Source: Flavobacterium aquaticum (GTDB lineage Bacteria > Bacteroidota > Bacteroidia > Flavobacteriales > Flavobacteriaceae). From it: a DNA stretch of 64,000 nt. Shown piece by piece: positions 34,064 to 44,446 of this stretch. The notes beneath the pieces are model-generated. The model saw only the letters and a list, made by a program, of their open reading frames with translations, made no database searches and was not told the DNA's origin. The stretch spans positions 62,001 through 126,000 of the forward strand of contig NZ_QLMI01000008.1 of NCBI RefSeq assembly GCF_003259835.1, read 5' to 3'. The stretch's first letter is position 1; every line of letters starts with the position of its first letter. The position numbers and the translations under genes are program-made.

Positions 34064-35455
34064 ATGGGAAATAAACTATCTGGGAAAGACTTAATCAAAT
34101 TAGGCTTCCCAAAAAATAATGCAATAAACATTGCCTTAGGGCAAATTAACAGATATCGAAAAAGAGAAAAGAAGGAAAGCATTTTAACCGAAGCCAAACA
34201 AGTATTGTTGCATCCAGAAAAATTCAAAGGAGATGGCACTTGGGGAAAAGTAGCGGAAGGTTTAGTAAATCCAGTTCAAGTAAAGTTTAATCAATTGAAA
34301 ACAACTCGAGCACCTTTTTCCATCTTTGGAGAAAACGAAATTGATGAACAAGCTAAGTTTCAATTGTACGATGCTTTAAAATTACCAATTTCAGTAAAAG
34401 GCGCTTTAATGCCTGATGCACATTCAGGTTACGGATTACCAATTGGTGGAGTTTTGGCAACTGAAAATGCAGTGATTCCTTATGGAGTGGGAGTTGATAT
34501 TGGTTGTAGAATGAGCTTGTCGATTTTCGATTTGCCTGCGTCTTTTTTCAAAGGGAAAGACCATCAATTACAAGCGATTTTGAAAGACAATACCAAATTT
34601 GGAATGAGTGAAACGCATAAAGTTAAAGCAGATCACGAAGTATTTTACAAAGATGAATTCAAAACTATTCCAGTTGCGAAACAGTTGTTAGACAAAGCGT
34701 ACAAGCAATTAGGTTCATCTGGTGGAGGGAATCATTTTGTGGAATTCGGAATTGTGAAATTAGACAATCCATTGCCGGAATGGAAATTGGAAGCCAAAGA
34801 ATACGTAGCGGTTTTATCACATAGTGGTTCTCGTGGATTGGGTGCCAATATTGCTAAACATTATACGTATTTGGCAAGTAAGCAATGTCCGTTACCAAAA
34901 AATGTACAGCATTTAGCTTGGTTGGATTTGAATACGCATGACGGTCAAGAATATTGGATGGCTATGAATTTAGCGGGAGAGTATGCCAAAGCTTGTCACG
35001 AAGATATTCACAGAAGATTGGCTAAAGCACTTGGAAAACGCATTGCGGTAACCATTGAGAATCATCACAATTTTGCTTGGAAAGAAATGGTGGATGGCAA
35101 AGAATGTATTGTGCACCGAAAAGGAGCAACACCAGCAGCTAAAGGGCAATTGGGAATTATTCCAGGTTCAATGACTGCGCCAGGATTTATTGTAATGGGT
35201 AAAGGAAACGAAGACAGTTTGCAATCAGCTTCTCACGGAGCGGGTCGTTTGTTTTCGAGAGCGAAATGTAAAGCTACTTTTACGCAAAGTCAGATTAAAA
35301 AAGTCTTGGCAGATAACGATGTTACGTTGATAGGTGGAAATATTGACGAAGCACCAATGGCGTATAAAAACATCCATACGGTGATGAATTTACAAACAGA
35401 ATTAGTAGATGTGTTAGGGACTTTCACGCCGAAAATTGTTAGAATGGACCGTTAA
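34064..35455 (+). CDS. rtcB: RNA-splicing ligase RtcB
   Basis: 463 aa. RtcB joins 2',3'-cyclic phosphate and 5'-OH RNA ends using GTP and Mn2+. Ligands are visible in [24 protein letters not shown] (the metal-binding Asp and Cys), [22 protein letters not shown] and [10 protein letters not shown]; the guanylylated histidine lies in [12 protein letters not shown]. The protein carries an N-terminal extension (~1-80) before the core. It is directly followed (1 bp) by prfH, the pairing known for the RtcB2-PrfH ribosome rescue and repair module. A terminator and leader ORF lie upstream. Confidence 0.95.
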   Translation: MGNKLSGKDLIKLGFPKNNAINIALGQINRYRKREKKESILTEAKQVLLHPEKFKGDGTWGKVAEGLVNPVQVKFNQLKTTRAPFSIFGENEIDEQAKFQLYDALKLPISVKGALMPDAHSGYGLPIGGVLATENAVIPYGVGVDIGCRMSLSIFDLPASFFKGKDHQLQAILKDNTKFGMSETHKVKADHEVFYKDEFKTIPVAKQLLDKAYKQLGSSGGGNHFVEFGIVKLDNPLPEWKLEAKEYVAVLSHSGSRGLGANIAKHYTYLASKQCPLPKNVQHLAWLDLNTHDGQEYWMAMNLAGEYAKACHEDIHRRLAKALGKRIAVTIENHHNFAWKEMVDGKECIVHRKGATPAAKGQLGIIPGSMTAPGFIVMGKGNEDSLQSASHGAGRLFSRAKCKATFTQSQIKKVLADNDVTLIGGNIDEAPMAYKNIHTVMNLQTELVDVLGTFTPKIVRMDR

Positions 35456-35456
35456 G

Positions 35457-36149
35457 ATGGAAAAGATAATTCAAATAACATCAGGAAGAGGGCCTGCTGA
35501 ATGTACTTGGGTAGTAGCGCAAGTATTGAAAAAAGTGTTGCAAGAATCAGAAACGCTTGGTTTAGAAGCGACTATCTTGCAACGCGAAGCAGGTTCGGAA
35601 AATGGAACGGTAGTTTCCGCCATGGTTCAAATTATAGGAAATGAAGCAGATGAGTTTGTTGCTTCATGGGTGGGAACCATTCAATGGATTGGAAAAAGTA
35701 CGTTTAGAAAATTTCACAAACGCAGTAATTGGTTTATCGGAATTTTTGAAGTGGATGCGATTCAATCTAGAGCATTTTCAGAAAAAGACATTCAATATCA
35801 AGCGATGCGAAGTTCTGGAGCGGGCGGACAACATGTGAATAAAGTGAGTTCTGCTATTCGAGCGACACATGTACCAACAGGAATTAGTGTGGTGAGTATG
35901 GATTCACGTTCGCAACATCAGAACAAGAAATTAGCTACTGAGCGTTTATTACTGAAACTAAATGAAGCCCAATTGAATCTTTTGAAACAACAGTTTCAAA
36001 GTCAATGGACGAATCAATTAGCTGTAGAACGAGGTAATCCGACACGAACTTTTGAAGGTTCTGATTTTAAGAAACTCAAAGCAGAAAAGAAATTTAAAGC
36101 TGTACGACAGCAATTAAAAAACGAATTAAAAAATGAAAAATATAGATAA
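35457..36149 (+). CDS. prfH: Peptide chain release factor homologue PrfH
   Basis: 230 aa from the ATG at 35457 ([20 protein letters not shown]); the frame also opens at 35436 inside rtcB. The peptidyl-tRNA hydrolysis motif is [20 protein letters not shown], with GGQ intact; the codon-recognition domain of RF1/RF2 is reduced to the N-terminal part (~1-100), as in the PrfH family, so stop codons are not read in the usual way. PrfH has been reported to release peptides from ribosomes with cleaved 16S decoding-centre RNA, after which RtcB reseals the rRNA. One base separates it from rtcB and it overlaps the TPR gene by 17 bp. Confidence 0.92.
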   Translation: MEKIIQITSGRGPAECTWVVAQVLKKVLQESETLGLEATILQREAGSENGTVVSAMVQIIGNEADEFVASWVGTIQWIGKSTFRKFHKRSNWFIGIFEVDAIQSRAFSEKDIQYQAMRSSGAGGQHVNKVSSAIRATHVPTGISVVSMDSRSQHQNKKLATERLLLKLNEAQLNLLKQQFQSQWTNQLAVERGNPTRTFEGSDFKKLKAEKKFKAVRQQLKNELKNEKYR

Positions 36150-36663
36150 ATACTTATTTCAAGCCTTGGATAATTATCCTTATTCTCTTGAAGAAACTAT
36201 TGAATCTTTAGATTATGCGATGTCCTACGATTCAAAAAATACAACCGCTTTGTGTTTGTATGGAAGAATTCAAACAGAGCAATTACAAAATTATGAAGAG
36301 GCAAAACGTTATTTTCAAGAAGCACTGGCAATTAATATTGATGCCGTAGCGGTATATCCATATTATATAGAAACCTTGCTTTTGAATGAAGATTATGAAG
36401 AAGCTTCCAAGTTAATTGACTTTGCAATGACAATAAAAGGCATTAATAAAATGGTGATTTTGTTAAAGAAAGTTCAATTGTTAGAACGTCAAGCAGCTAT
36501 TAAAGAGGCTTTAAAATTAATCGATGAGGTTAAATTGAATACGTTTACCAATGACACTTACGAAACAGATGAGGTTGAAAAGCGATTAAAGGCAAAAAAA
36601 GAACTTTTAAAACCTAATAAAAAGACCAAGTCTGAAAAATCTAAAAAGAAAAGTAAGAAATAA
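36133..36663 (+). CDS. Tetratricopeptide repeat protein, third gene of the rtcB-prfH operon
   Basis: 176 aa, no signal peptide. TPR-like helix pairs are visible: [39 protein letters not shown], and [20 protein letters not shown]. The C-terminal ~30 residues are very basic ([17 protein letters not shown]), suggesting contact with RNA or the ribosome. It starts 17 bp inside prfH, so it is translationally coupled to it, and a bidirectional terminator follows at once. A role as an adaptor in the same rescue process is inference from position only. Confidence 0.8.
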   Translation: MKNIDKYLFQALDNYPYSLEETIESLDYAMSYDSKNTTALCLYGRIQTEQLQNYEEAKRYFQEALAINIDAVAVYPYYIETLLLNEDYEEASKLIDFAMTIKGINKMVILLKKVQLLERQAAIKEALKLIDEVKLNTFTNDTYETDEVEKRLKAKKELLKPNKKTKSEKSKKKSKK

Positions 36664-36666
36664 AAA

Positions 36667-36692
36667 AAAACCAGCTTTTAGGCTGGTTTTTT
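36667..36692. terminator. Bidirectional terminator between the rtcB operon and the mutase operon
   Basis: AAAACCAGC and GCTGGTTTT pair around a 6-nt loop, with A-rich left and T-rich right flanks, so it can end transcription from both sides. The two convergent genes stop at 36663 and 36719. Confidence 0.9.
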
Positions 36693-36718
36693 GTTGATGT
36701 ATATTGATTAGATGAGGT

Positions 36719-38842
36719 TTACTCCTCCAATAAAACCTCTAAAATCGTAATCGCCGCTTCACTAATTTTAGTTCCAGGACCAAAAACCGCTACTGCTCCG
36801 GCGTCGAATAAGAATTGGTAGTCTTGTGCTGGGATAACCCCACCAACAATTACCATAATGTCTTCTCTTCCGTATTTTTTTAGTTCTTCAATTACTTGTG
36901 GTACTAAGGTTTTGTGTCCCGCAGCTAAAGAAGAAACACCTAAAATGTGTACGTCGTTTTCCACCGCTTGTTTGGCTGCTTCTTGTGGCGTTTGGAATAA
37001 CGGACCAATGTCAACGTCAAAACCTACATCGGCATAACCTGTTGCTACTACTTTCGCTCCACGATCGTGACCGTCTTGTCCCATTTTCGCAATCATAATA
37101 CGAGGACGACGCCCTTCTTTCTTCGCGAAAGCATCGGCTAATTGTTTTGCTTTTTCAAAACTTTCGTCGTTTTTAATTTCTTTACTATACACGCCGCTAA
37201 AACTTCTAATTTGTGCTTTATATCTTCCGAAAACTACTTCTAAAGCATCACTGATTTCACCTAGTGTAGCTCTGTTTCGTGCCGCTTCTACTGCTAAAGA
37301 TAGTAAATTTTCACCACCATTTTTAGCGCTTTCGGTTAATTTTGCTAAACATTCGGCAACTTTAGCGTTATCACGAGTCGCTTTAATTTGGTCTAAACGT
37401 TCAATTTGTTGTTTGCGCACCATTTGGTTATCCACATCCAAAATATGTAACGGATCTTCTTTTTCCAAACGGTATTTGTTCACTCCAACAATAATATCTT
37501 GACTGCTATCGATACGTGCTTGTTTACGCGCAGCTGCTTCTTCAATTCGTAGTTTTGGAATTCCAGCTTCAATCGCTTTTGTCATTCCGCCTAATTCTTC
37601 TACTTCTTCAATTAAAGCCCAAGCTTTTTCAGCAATTTCTGCCGTTAAACTTTCTACATAATAACTTCCTGCCCAAGGGTCAACCGTTTTACAGATTTTA
37701 GTTTCTTCCTGTAAAAAGATTTGCGTATTACGAGCAATTCGTGCGGAGAAATCGGTTGGTAAAGCAATCGCTTCGTCTAAAGCATTCGTGTGTAACGATT
37801 GTGTTCCTCCAAAAGCTGCGGCTGCTGCTTCAATTGCAGTTCGAGCTACGTTATTAAAAGGATCTTGCTCGGTTAAACTCCAACCCGAAGTTTGGCAATG
37901 CGTTCTTAAAGCTAATGATTTTTCGTCTTTTGGATTGAATTGTTTTAATAGTTTTGCCCAAAGCATACGACCAGCGCGCATTTTTGCAATTTCCATAAAA
38001 TGATTCATTCCAATCGCCCAGAAAAACGAAAGGCGAGGAGCGAAAGTATCAATATCCATTCCCGCGGCTAAACCGGTGCGAATGTATTCCAAACCGTCTG
38101 CTAAAGTGTACGCCAATTCAATATCAGCAGTAGCTCCCGCTTCTTGCATGTGGTAACCCGAAATAGAAATCGAGTTGAATTTTGGCATATTTTTACTCGT
38201 ATATTCGAAAATATCCGCAATAATTTTCATCGAAGGTGTTGGTGGATAAATGTAGGTATTTCGCACCATGAATTCCTTTAAAATATCATTTTGAATCGTT
38301 CCCGACAATAGGTTAGGAGCAACGCCTTGTTCTTCTGCTGCCACGATGTAGAATGCCATAATTGGTAAAACCGCACCATTCATCGTCATCGAAACCGACA
38401 TTTCCCCTAGTGGGATTTGGTCAAAAAGTACTTTCATATCTTCCACCGAGTCAATCGCAACTCCAGCTTTTCCAACATCACCCACCACTCGTTCGTGATC
38501 CGAATCGTAACCTCGGTGTGTTGCTAAATCGAAGGCAACGGATAAACCTTTTTGTCCAGCTGCTAAGTTTCTTCTGTAAAAAGCGTTACTTTCTTCCGCA
38601 GTAGAAAATCCCGCATATTGACGAATCGTCCAAGGTCGGCGAACGTACATAGTTGCATAAGGTCCGCGTAAATTTGGTGCAAAACCTGCTCCAAAACCAA
38701 GGTGTTCTAAATCGGAAATATCTTCTTTAGAATAGGTTGGTTTTAATTCGATTCCTTCAGCGGTTGTGAAGTGTTGTTTTTCAGAAACTACTGATTTCTG
38801 ACTTTTAACTTCTAACTTTAAATGTTGTATATCTTTTCTCAA
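36719..38842 (-). CDS. mutB: Methylmalonyl-CoA mutase, large (catalytic, B12-binding) subunit
   Basis: 707 aa. The TIM barrel includes [20 protein letters not shown] and [19 protein letters not shown]; the cobalamin domain (~575-707) has [13 protein letters not shown] with the lower-ligand His (DxHxxG) and [12 protein letters not shown]. It converts succinyl-CoA and methylmalonyl-CoA in propionate metabolism with coenzyme B12. It needs the small subunit encoded at 41909-43282, from which it is separated by a 3-kb secreted-protein gene. Residues 8-22 ([15 protein letters not shown]) are encoded by sequence that looks like intergenic repeat. Confidence 0.95.
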   Translation of the reverse strand: MRKDIQHLKLEVKSQKSVVSEKQHFTTAEGIELKPTYSKEDISDLEHLGFGAGFAPNLRGPYATMYVRRPWTIRQYAGFSTAEESNAFYRRNLAAGQKGLSVAFDLATHRGYDSDHERVVGDVGKAGVAIDSVEDMKVLFDQIPLGEMSVSMTMNGAVLPIMAFYIVAAEEQGVAPNLLSGTIQNDILKEFMVRNTYIYPPTPSMKIIADIFEYTSKNMPKFNSISISGYHMQEAGATADIELAYTLADGLEYIRTGLAAGMDIDTFAPRLSFFWAIGMNHFMEIAKMRAGRMLWAKLLKQFNPKDEKSLALRTHCQTSGWSLTEQDPFNNVARTAIEAAAAAFGGTQSLHTNALDEAIALPTDFSARIARNTQIFLQEETKICKTVDPWAGSYYVESLTAEIAEKAWALIEEVEELGGMTKAIEAGIPKLRIEEAAARKQARIDSSQDIIVGVNKYRLEKEDPLHILDVDNQMVRKQQIERLDQIKATRDNAKVAECLAKLTESAKNGGENLLSLAVEAARNRATLGEISDALEVVFGRYKAQIRSFSGVYSKEIKNDESFEKAKQLADAFAKKEGRRPRIMIAKMGQDGHDRGAKVVATGYADVGFDVDIGPLFQTPQEAAKQAVENDVHILGVSSLAAGHKTLVPQVIEELKKYGREDIMVIVGGVIPAQDYQFLFDAGAVAVFGPGTKISEAAITILEVLLEE
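38781..38822 (-). repeat. Repeat-like segment inside the N-terminal coding region of the mutase large subunit
   Basis: On the minus strand the segment includes AAGTTAGAAGTTAAAAGTCA and then GAAATCAGTAG, a series of near-tandem AGTTAAAAGTCAGAAATCAG words. A similar CAGAAATCAG word occurs between genes at 20961-20970. It falls in the divergent N-terminal linker before the barrel. Confidence 0.45.
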
Positions 38843-38849
38843 AATATAG

Positions 38850-41800
38850 TTAATTTTTTATGATCAATTTTTTACTATATTGGTTTACAGATGATTTAAT
38901 TTTAATTATATAAATACCATTACTTAAAAGAGGTAATGCTAATCGATCATCATTTATTGTGCTTGAAAAAATATTTTTACCTAATAAATCATATATTTCA
39001 ACTCTCTCAATTAATTCATTTTTTGAAGAAATAATATTAATAATTTCTTTTGCAGGATTTGGATATATTTTAATGTTGTTTGAGGAACTAATTTCAAAAT
39101 CATTATTATCAAGAGTAATATTAAAGATAGAAGAAAATAATTCTGTACCCGATTCTTCTTTCCAAGCATTAAAAATTAATATATCATTAAAAGCGTAAAA
39201 ATTTGTGTAGCCATAGTTGCCTGTTTCTCCAAAACTTTCTGAATTTATTATGTTTGGGGTAAGAAAACTATCTGTATTCGTCGAGTTGGCATTTACATAA
39301 TAAATTTTATTGTCATTTATGGATGTTTTATTAAAGATTAAATTTTCTTGGTAACATGTATTACAATAATTGAAATTTTCAAAAATAGAACTTGAATTTG
39401 TTAAATCTCCAAGTTTTAAAGTTCCAAATGTAGATCCATCGGTTCTCCATAATTCTTTAGCATCTATAGAGCCTTGTCCTCCAATTGAGAAATACACATT
39501 GCCACCACAAGATATTAATGATTTTATATTCATATTGGGTGAAAAGGATAAATTATCTTTTATAACAATTGTTCCACCAATTGTACCATCAGATTTAATG
39601 AGTGTTAAACCATTTGAATCGTATACTGAAAAATATAAATTGTCATCATGAATTATATTTTTTTTAAATTGTGTTGGTCCTGTTATATCTGTATGATACA
39701 AATGTATTGTGCCAGCTTGTGTTCCATCTGATGACCATAAACTATTATTCCCATAAGAAGAATTGGTGGTATTAGTCTTAAAAAATATTTTATTATTTGT
39801 GGCATTTATTATGATTCTATTATTGTCATATCCGCCACTTTGTTGGATAGTAATGACTTTAATAGTACCATTTTCTGTTCCATCAGTTTTCCAGATTGAA
39901 TTGTCAATTCCATCTTTAGCAGTGAAATATAAAAATCCATTTAGGATAGCAAAACATTTTTCATTTAAGATGTTTGGTTCATTATAATAAACATTAGATA
40001 ATCCATTTAAGGATGGTGCGCTTCCTGGATTTATGTCTTTAACTAAATAAGTTCCTTCGTTCGTACCATCACTTCTCCACAACTCTTCTCCATGAATACC
40101 ATCGTCAGCTTTGAAGTAAAGAATTCCGTTAAGTTCTGCAAAAAAAGTAAATTCAGATAAGCTACTTCCTGATCCAGATTTGATATCTTTAACAAGTGAA
40201 GTATTTGTTTGAGTACCATCTGTTTTCCAAAGTTCAAATCCAATATTTGACGAAGCTGCTCTAAAAAAAACATAATTTCCTGCTTTAGTGTAACTTGCAG
40301 GTCTAAAGTCAGAACTTGAAAATATTGACGCAGATGATCCTGGATTGATATCTTTAATAATAAATGTTCCATTAACTGTTCCGTCAGTTACGAAAGGTTC
40401 TTTTCCATTTCCATTATTTCCACTAATAATTAACTTTCCATTAATTTCAGCTGAATCAAAAAAGTCATATACTCCAGAATATCTGTGAAAAATATCTTCA
40501 AACAGATTAGTATTTGTAGATGTACCATCTGTTTTCCATAATTCAACTCCATTAGAAGAATTGTATCCTGAGGGAAAAAATACTTCCCCATTAAATTCAA
40601 CGAATCTAAGATCCATGTCAGAATTTTGAGTTAAGTTAGTATCTTTAAGTTCAAATGTTCCATTAGGTGTTCCATCACTTTTCCACAAAGTATTGTAAAG
40701 ACGATTTCCGTCATTTGCGGAAAATAATAAGTAATCATTAATACTAGTAAGTTTTTCAATATTACTGTTTAAAGTGCCAAGATAAATATCTTTAACAAGT
40801 GTTGTTCCAGTATTTGTGCCATCTGTGACCCATAGCTCATTGCCATTTGAGTTTGTTGTGGCATTAAAGTATATTTTATTGTTAATAGAAGCTAATTGAG
40901 TAAATATATTTACACTGCTACCAGAACCTGTATAAATATCTTTTAACAATGTGGTGCCAACTACTGTTCCATCACATTTCCAAAATTCGGTACCATGAAT
41001 TGAACTATTTACTTGGAAAATAAAATAACCATTTGATGATTCTCCTATCAATTTAGTATTTGAATTACCTGATCCGGGATTTATATCTTTGAAAAGAAAA
41101 GTGTTGTTTTCGTTACCATCACTTCTCCAAAGTTCAAATCCGTTTAAACTTGTATATGCATAAAAATAGAAATAATTGTTTAAAAAAATGAATTTAGTAT
41201 CAACTAAACCATTTCCACTTGGATTAATATTTTTTAAAAGAGAAGTTCCACTTGGTGTTCCATCACTTTTCCATATTTCACGCCCATTTAAGCCATCATC
41301 AGCTGTGAAATACAGGTATTCATTGAAAATAAAAAAATCCCTTGGGGAACTACTATTTGAACCAATATTTATGTCTTTTAATTGATTAGTACCCGAAGGA
41401 GTGCCATCGCTTGTCCATAATTCTAAACCATTAACTCCATCATTTGCTCCAAAAAATATTTGATCATTAAATTTTATTAATTGGCCAATATTTGCTGACC
41501 AATTGTTATTATTAACTTGTTTAATAAGATAGGTGCCGATTTCAGTACCATCGCTTCTCCATAATTGAGTTCCATTGTTTGCAGTAAAATACAAAATATC
41601 ATCACTAACTAAAAAATATGAAGAATCAATCCCGTTACTTCCTGGAATAACATCTTTTACTAGAAAAGTATTGTTTGTTAATCCATCATAAACCCATAAT
41701 TCATCACCATGTATGCCATCATCTGCTAAGAAATATATTTTGGATATTCCTTTTGTGATGTTTTTGGGATTACTATCTCCTGTAAAATTTAATTCGATTT

Positions 41801-41879
41801 GTGTAACATCTATAATTTGTGAATAGACATTTATATTGGTTAAAAATGAAATTAAAATGTATAAAATTAATTTTTTCAT
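38850..41879 (-). CDS. Secreted ELWxxDGT-repeat protein with T9SS type A sorting domain
   Basis: 1009 aa. A signal peptide ([20 protein letters not shown]) is followed by about 16 degenerate repeats of the ELWxSDGT...GT type ([28 protein letters not shown] and others) each with a partner phrase LVKDINPGS and YFxADDGxxG, predicted to build beta-propeller blades. The last ~75 residues form a type A C-terminal domain ([33 protein letters not shown]). It should be exported by the type IX system. It lies 7 bp upstream of mutB and 29 bp downstream of mutA, splitting the mutase operon. Base composition is lower in GC than its neighbours. Confidence 0.9.
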   Translation of the reverse strand: MKKLILYILISFLTNINVYSQIIDVTQIELNFTGDSNPKNITKGISKIYFLADDGIHGDELWVYDGLTNNTFLVKDVIPGSNGIDSSYFLVSDDILYFTANNGTQLWRSDGTEIGTYLIKQVNNNNWSANIGQLIKFNDQIFFGANDGVNGLELWTSDGTPSGTNQLKDINIGSNSSSPRDFFIFNEYLYFTADDGLNGREIWKSDGTPSGTSLLKNINPSGNGLVDTKFIFLNNYFYFYAYTSLNGFELWRSDGNENNTFLFKDINPGSGNSNTKLIGESSNGYFIFQVNSSIHGTEFWKCDGTVVGTTLLKDIYTGSGSSVNIFTQLASINNKIYFNATTNSNGNELWVTDGTNTGTTLVKDIYLGTLNSNIEKLTSINDYLLFSANDGNRLYNTLWKSDGTPNGTFELKDTNLTQNSDMDLRFVEFNGEVFFPSGYNSSNGVELWKTDGTSTNTNLFEDIFHRYSGVYDFFDSAEINGKLIISGNNGNGKEPFVTDGTVNGTFIIKDINPGSSASIFSSSDFRPASYTKAGNYVFFRAASSNIGFELWKTDGTQTNTSLVKDIKSGSGSSLSEFTFFAELNGILYFKADDGIHGEELWRSDGTNEGTYLVKDINPGSAPSLNGLSNVYYNEPNILNEKCFAILNGFLYFTAKDGIDNSIWKTDGTENGTIKVITIQQSGGYDNNRIIINATNNKIFFKTNTTNSSYGNNSLWSSDGTQAGTIHLYHTDITGPTQFKKNIIHDDNLYFSVYDSNGLTLIKSDGTIGGTIVIKDNLSFSPNMNIKSLISCGGNVYFSIGGQGSIDAKELWRTDGSTFGTLKLGDLTNSSSIFENFNYCNTCYQENLIFNKTSINDNKIYYVNANSTNTDSFLTPNIINSESFGETGNYGYTNFYAFNDILIFNAWKEESGTELFSSIFNITLDNNDFEISSSNNIKIYPNPAKEIINIISSKNELIERVEIYDLLGKNIFSSTINDDRLALPLLSNGIYIIKIKSSVNQYSKKLIIKN

Positions 41880-41908
41880 AAGAGATTAATTATGTTTATT
41901 AAATAGAT

Positions 41909-43282
41909 TTATTCCGAAGCTAATCGTTCTTGTTCTAATTTTTCAGCCAAACGTTTTTCGATAATCGGTGTGATTAGCGTTTTTCTGGCGTTTTGTTTTA
42001 CGAAAGGATACAATTCTAAATCGTTTTTCATTTGGTCGTTTTTGTTTGGATACTTGTTAGTTCCCAATAAAACTTCTTTCCCTGAATCAAAAAGTTCTTG
42101 TTCTTTTTGTGCGCTTTCGTTGATTTTTCTTTGGATTGTTCCGTCGATTAATTGCGAAATCAAACCGCCATTTTTCTCAATGTCTTTGAATAATTCCAAG
42201 GCTTTTTCGGCTAATTGCTCTGTTAACGTTTCAATGTAATAAGCGCCATCAGCTGGATTATTTACTTTGTCAAAATAACTTTCGTGTTTTAAAACTAACA
42301 ATTGATTTCTTGAAATTCTATCGCCAAACTCATTGTCTTTATGATAAATTGCATCATAGGCTAAATTCGCAACCGCATCGGCTCCACCTAAAATGGCCGA
42401 CATACATTCAGTAGTCGTGCGCAACATGTTAACGTTGTAATCGTATAAGGTTTTGTTGCGTTTTGTTGGAGTTGCAATGATATGACAATCAAAATTATGA
42501 TTGAATTCTGAAGCTAATGTATTGAATAAAAGGCGTAACGCTCTTAGTTTAGCAATTTCGAAAAAGTAATTTGTTCCAACAGCAACTTCAATTGTAATCG
42601 GTTGGTTGATAGCTGGAATTCTATTGAAATATTCGTTTGCTTGCGCTAGAGTGTAAGCCAATTGTTGTACGATATTCGCACCTGCATTTTGATAAATTCC
42701 ACTTGAAATAGTTAAAAATGGAATAGCTGTTTTTGAAGCAATTGTATTTAATTTCTCAAAATCTTTTTCAAGGTTTTCAAACCAATTGCCATCTTTTGCT
42801 AATTGACCGATTGGATCATTTTGTATAAAGATGTTGGCATTGTTTTTTGAAGCAAATTCGTTGATTTTATTCGAAAATTCAACAGAAAGAAAAGGCAAAT
42901 TGAAATAATAATTCACATTCTCCAGCGGAAGATTTTGCATTAATTCTTCAATTGAAATCGTATCGTTTTCTAATGTAAAGCGAACACTTTCTGCTCCTCT
43001 TTGTAATGTTTCTAGCGCACGAGCATTCGATTTTTTTACATCATGAACAAAAATATTTTGAACTATTGCAAAAGGTTTTGTTGGAACAATGGCGTCAAGA
43101 TTTACTTCTTCCGACACTTCGGAATCATCATTATGATAAAACGGTTTTACTTTAATGCCTTCTGGACTTTCCCAAACTAAAGTTTCGTTGTAATCAGCAC
43201 CTTTTAGTTCGTATTGAATTTGTTGCTTCCATTGTTTAGAAGAAACGGCATCAAAATCGGAAAATAAATTGTTGTTAGCCAC
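41909..43282 (-). CDS. mutA: Methylmalonyl-CoA mutase, small (beta) subunit
   Basis: 457 aa. It follows the mutase small-subunit pattern: a truncated TIM barrel without the cobalamin-binding domain, with MLRTTTECMSAILGGADAVANLAYDA and ADGAYYIETLTEQLAEKA matching the corresponding parts of the large subunit. It has no DxHxxG motif. It forms the alpha-beta heterodimer with the product of 36719-38842. It lies 11 bp downstream of the FtsB/DivIC-like gene, in an operon with udk. Confidence 0.93.
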   Translation of the reverse strand: MANNNLFSDFDAVSSKQWKQQIQYELKGADYNETLVWESPEGIKVKPFYHNDDSEVSEEVNLDAIVPTKPFAIVQNIFVHDVKKSNARALETLQRGAESVRFTLENDTISIEELMQNLPLENVNYYFNLPFLSVEFSNKINEFASKNNANIFIQNDPIGQLAKDGNWFENLEKDFEKLNTIASKTAIPFLTISSGIYQNAGANIVQQLAYTLAQANEYFNRIPAINQPITIEVAVGTNYFFEIAKLRALRLLFNTLASEFNHNFDCHIIATPTKRNKTLYDYNVNMLRTTTECMSAILGGADAVANLAYDAIYHKDNEFGDRISRNQLLVLKHESYFDKVNNPADGAYYIETLTEQLAEKALELFKDIEKNGGLISQLIDGTIQRKINESAQKEQELFDSGKEVLLGTNKYPNKNDQMKNDLELYPFVKQNARKTLITPIIEKRLAEKLEQERLASE

Positions 43283-43293
43283 GAATTATGTAT

Positions 43294-43647
43294 TTAATTG
43301 TTACTAGTTGTTTTTTCGGCAGCCGCTTTCTTTTCGTCTTCAAATTCGATGATGTAGATGTCTTCGTTATCGCGTTTCATGTAATATTTTTCGCGAGCGT
43401 ATTTTTCTACACGGTCATCGTTTTTCAACTCTTTGATTTTTATGCTGTCTTTTTTGATTTCAGTTTTATAATACTGAATATTGTCTTCAATTTCTTCAAT
43501 TTCTTTATCCAAAACGCGGTGTTCTAAATAGGAATAATTGTCGAAAAAAAGCATCCAAACAGAAAAAAGAATTAACACCAAAACGTAGCGATTCATTACG
43601 AATGCTAAAAACGGATATTTGGCAATTAAATTCTTGATTTTGTTCAT
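43294..43647 (-). CDS. Septum formation initiator protein, FtsB/DivIC type
   Basis: 117 aa. A membrane helix at ~14-33 (FLAFVMNRYVLVLILFSVWML) is followed by a leucine/isoleucine-heptad coiled coil (DKEIEEIEDNIQYYKTEIKK) and a short globular end (VEKYAREKYYMKRDNEDIYII), with the REKYYM motif typical of DivIC/FtsB. It bridges FtsL and FtsQ in the divisome. It overlaps udk by 1 bp upstream and precedes mutA by 11 bp, as in many Flavobacteria. Confidence 0.9.
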   Translation of the reverse strand: MNKIKNLIAKYPFLAFVMNRYVLVLILFSVWMLFFDNYSYLEHRVLDKEIEEIEDNIQYYKTEIKKDSIKIKELKNDDRVEKYAREKYYMKRDNEDIYIIEFEDEKKAAAEKTTSNN

Positions 43648-44255
43648 TATGCGATTCTTTGATTAATTACGGCACGCACTACATCGATAGCTACCGTGTT
43701 ATATTTATCGTTAGGAATAATAATATCAGCAAACGCTTTTGTAGGCTCGATGAATTGTTCGTGCATTGGTTTTAAAGTAGTTTGATAACGATTCAAAACT
43801 TCTTCCATATCACGGCCACGTTCTGCAATATCACGTTTTAAACGACGAATTAAACGCTCGTCAGAATCCGCATGAACGTATACTTTAATGTCAAACATGT
43901 CTCTTAATTCTGGATTAGTTAGAATTAAGATACCTTCTACAATCATTACTTTTCTTGGATGAGTGATAACTTTATCGTCGGTTCTATCATGAGTTACGAA
44001 AGAATAAACCGGTTGTTCAATGGTTTTTCCAGCTTTTAAATCTTTAAGATGCGCTACTAATAATTCAAAATCAATCGCTCTTGGATGATCAAAATTGATT
44101 TTAGTACGCTCTTCATAACTTAAATGATGCGTTTCTTTATAGTAGGAGTCTTGAGAAATAATACCTACTTCAGAAGAAGGTAACTCGTTCATAATCTGAT
44201 GAACAACTGTTGTCTTTCCACTTCCGGTTCCTCCGGCAATTCCAATAATTAGCAT
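43647..44255 (-). CDS. udk: Uridine kinase
   Basis: 202 aa from ATG 44255 (MLIIGIAGGTGSGKTTV); the frame extends to 44285 but the P-loop position fixes this start. It phosphorylates uridine and cytidine in pyrimidine salvage. The P-loop GGTGSGKTT, the QDSYYK motif, NFDHPRAIDF and the lid residues RRLKRDIAERGR are intact. A -7 element (TATTTTTG on the minus strand) lies 28 bp upstream. It is first in the operon udk-ftsB-mutA. Confidence 0.94.
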   Translation of the reverse strand: MLIIGIAGGTGSGKTTVVHQIMNELPSSEVGIISQDSYYKETHHLSYEERTKINFDHPRAIDFELLVAHLKDLKAGKTIEQPVYSFVTHDRTDDKVITHPRKVMIVEGILILTNPELRDMFDIKVYVHADSDERLIRRLKRDIAERGRDMEEVLNRYQTTLKPMHEQFIEPTKAFADIIIPNDKYNTVAIDVVRAVINQRIA

Positions 44256-44282
44256 ATAAAAGGTTGTCTTGTTTAATTTTAG

Positions 44283-44290
44283 CAAAAATA
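44283..44290 (-). promoter_or_regulatory. -7 element (TATTTTTG) of the udk promoter
   Basis: On the minus strand the octamer matches TAnnTTTG and is followed by C, 28 bp upstream of the udk ATG. No clear -33 box is visible. Confidence 0.5.
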
Positions 44291-44403
44291 GAAATAATAT
44301 TCTAAGTGTTTTTTGTTTTTGGATAGAAAGTTTAGGGAATTAGTGCTAAAAAAATATAGGTTAAATAGGAGTGAAAATTTATTTCAAAAAAAGAATTGAT
44401 TTG

Positions 44404-44434
44404 TTTGGAACAATAGAAATTAGTTATATATTTG
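44404..44434 (+). promoter_or_regulatory. Complete promoter of the tRNA-Pro gene (TTTG-N19-TATATTTG)
   Basis: TTTG at 44404-44407 and TATATTTG at 44427-44434 are 19 bp apart, both exact consensus, and the element ends 12 bp before the tRNA. Confidence 0.85.
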
Positions 44435-44446
44435 CACTCACAAATT

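Noticed and set aside
37428..37436. Perfect DnaA box TTATCCACA
   Set aside because: It is a single copy inside the mutase coding sequence (VDNQM region), with no neighbours; chance occurrence.
38850..41879. Repeated motifs suggesting a CRISPR or tandem DNA repeat array
   Set aside because: The periodicity is at the protein level (about 16 degenerate ELWxxDGT units) within one open frame; the DNA units are not identical or evenly spaced.
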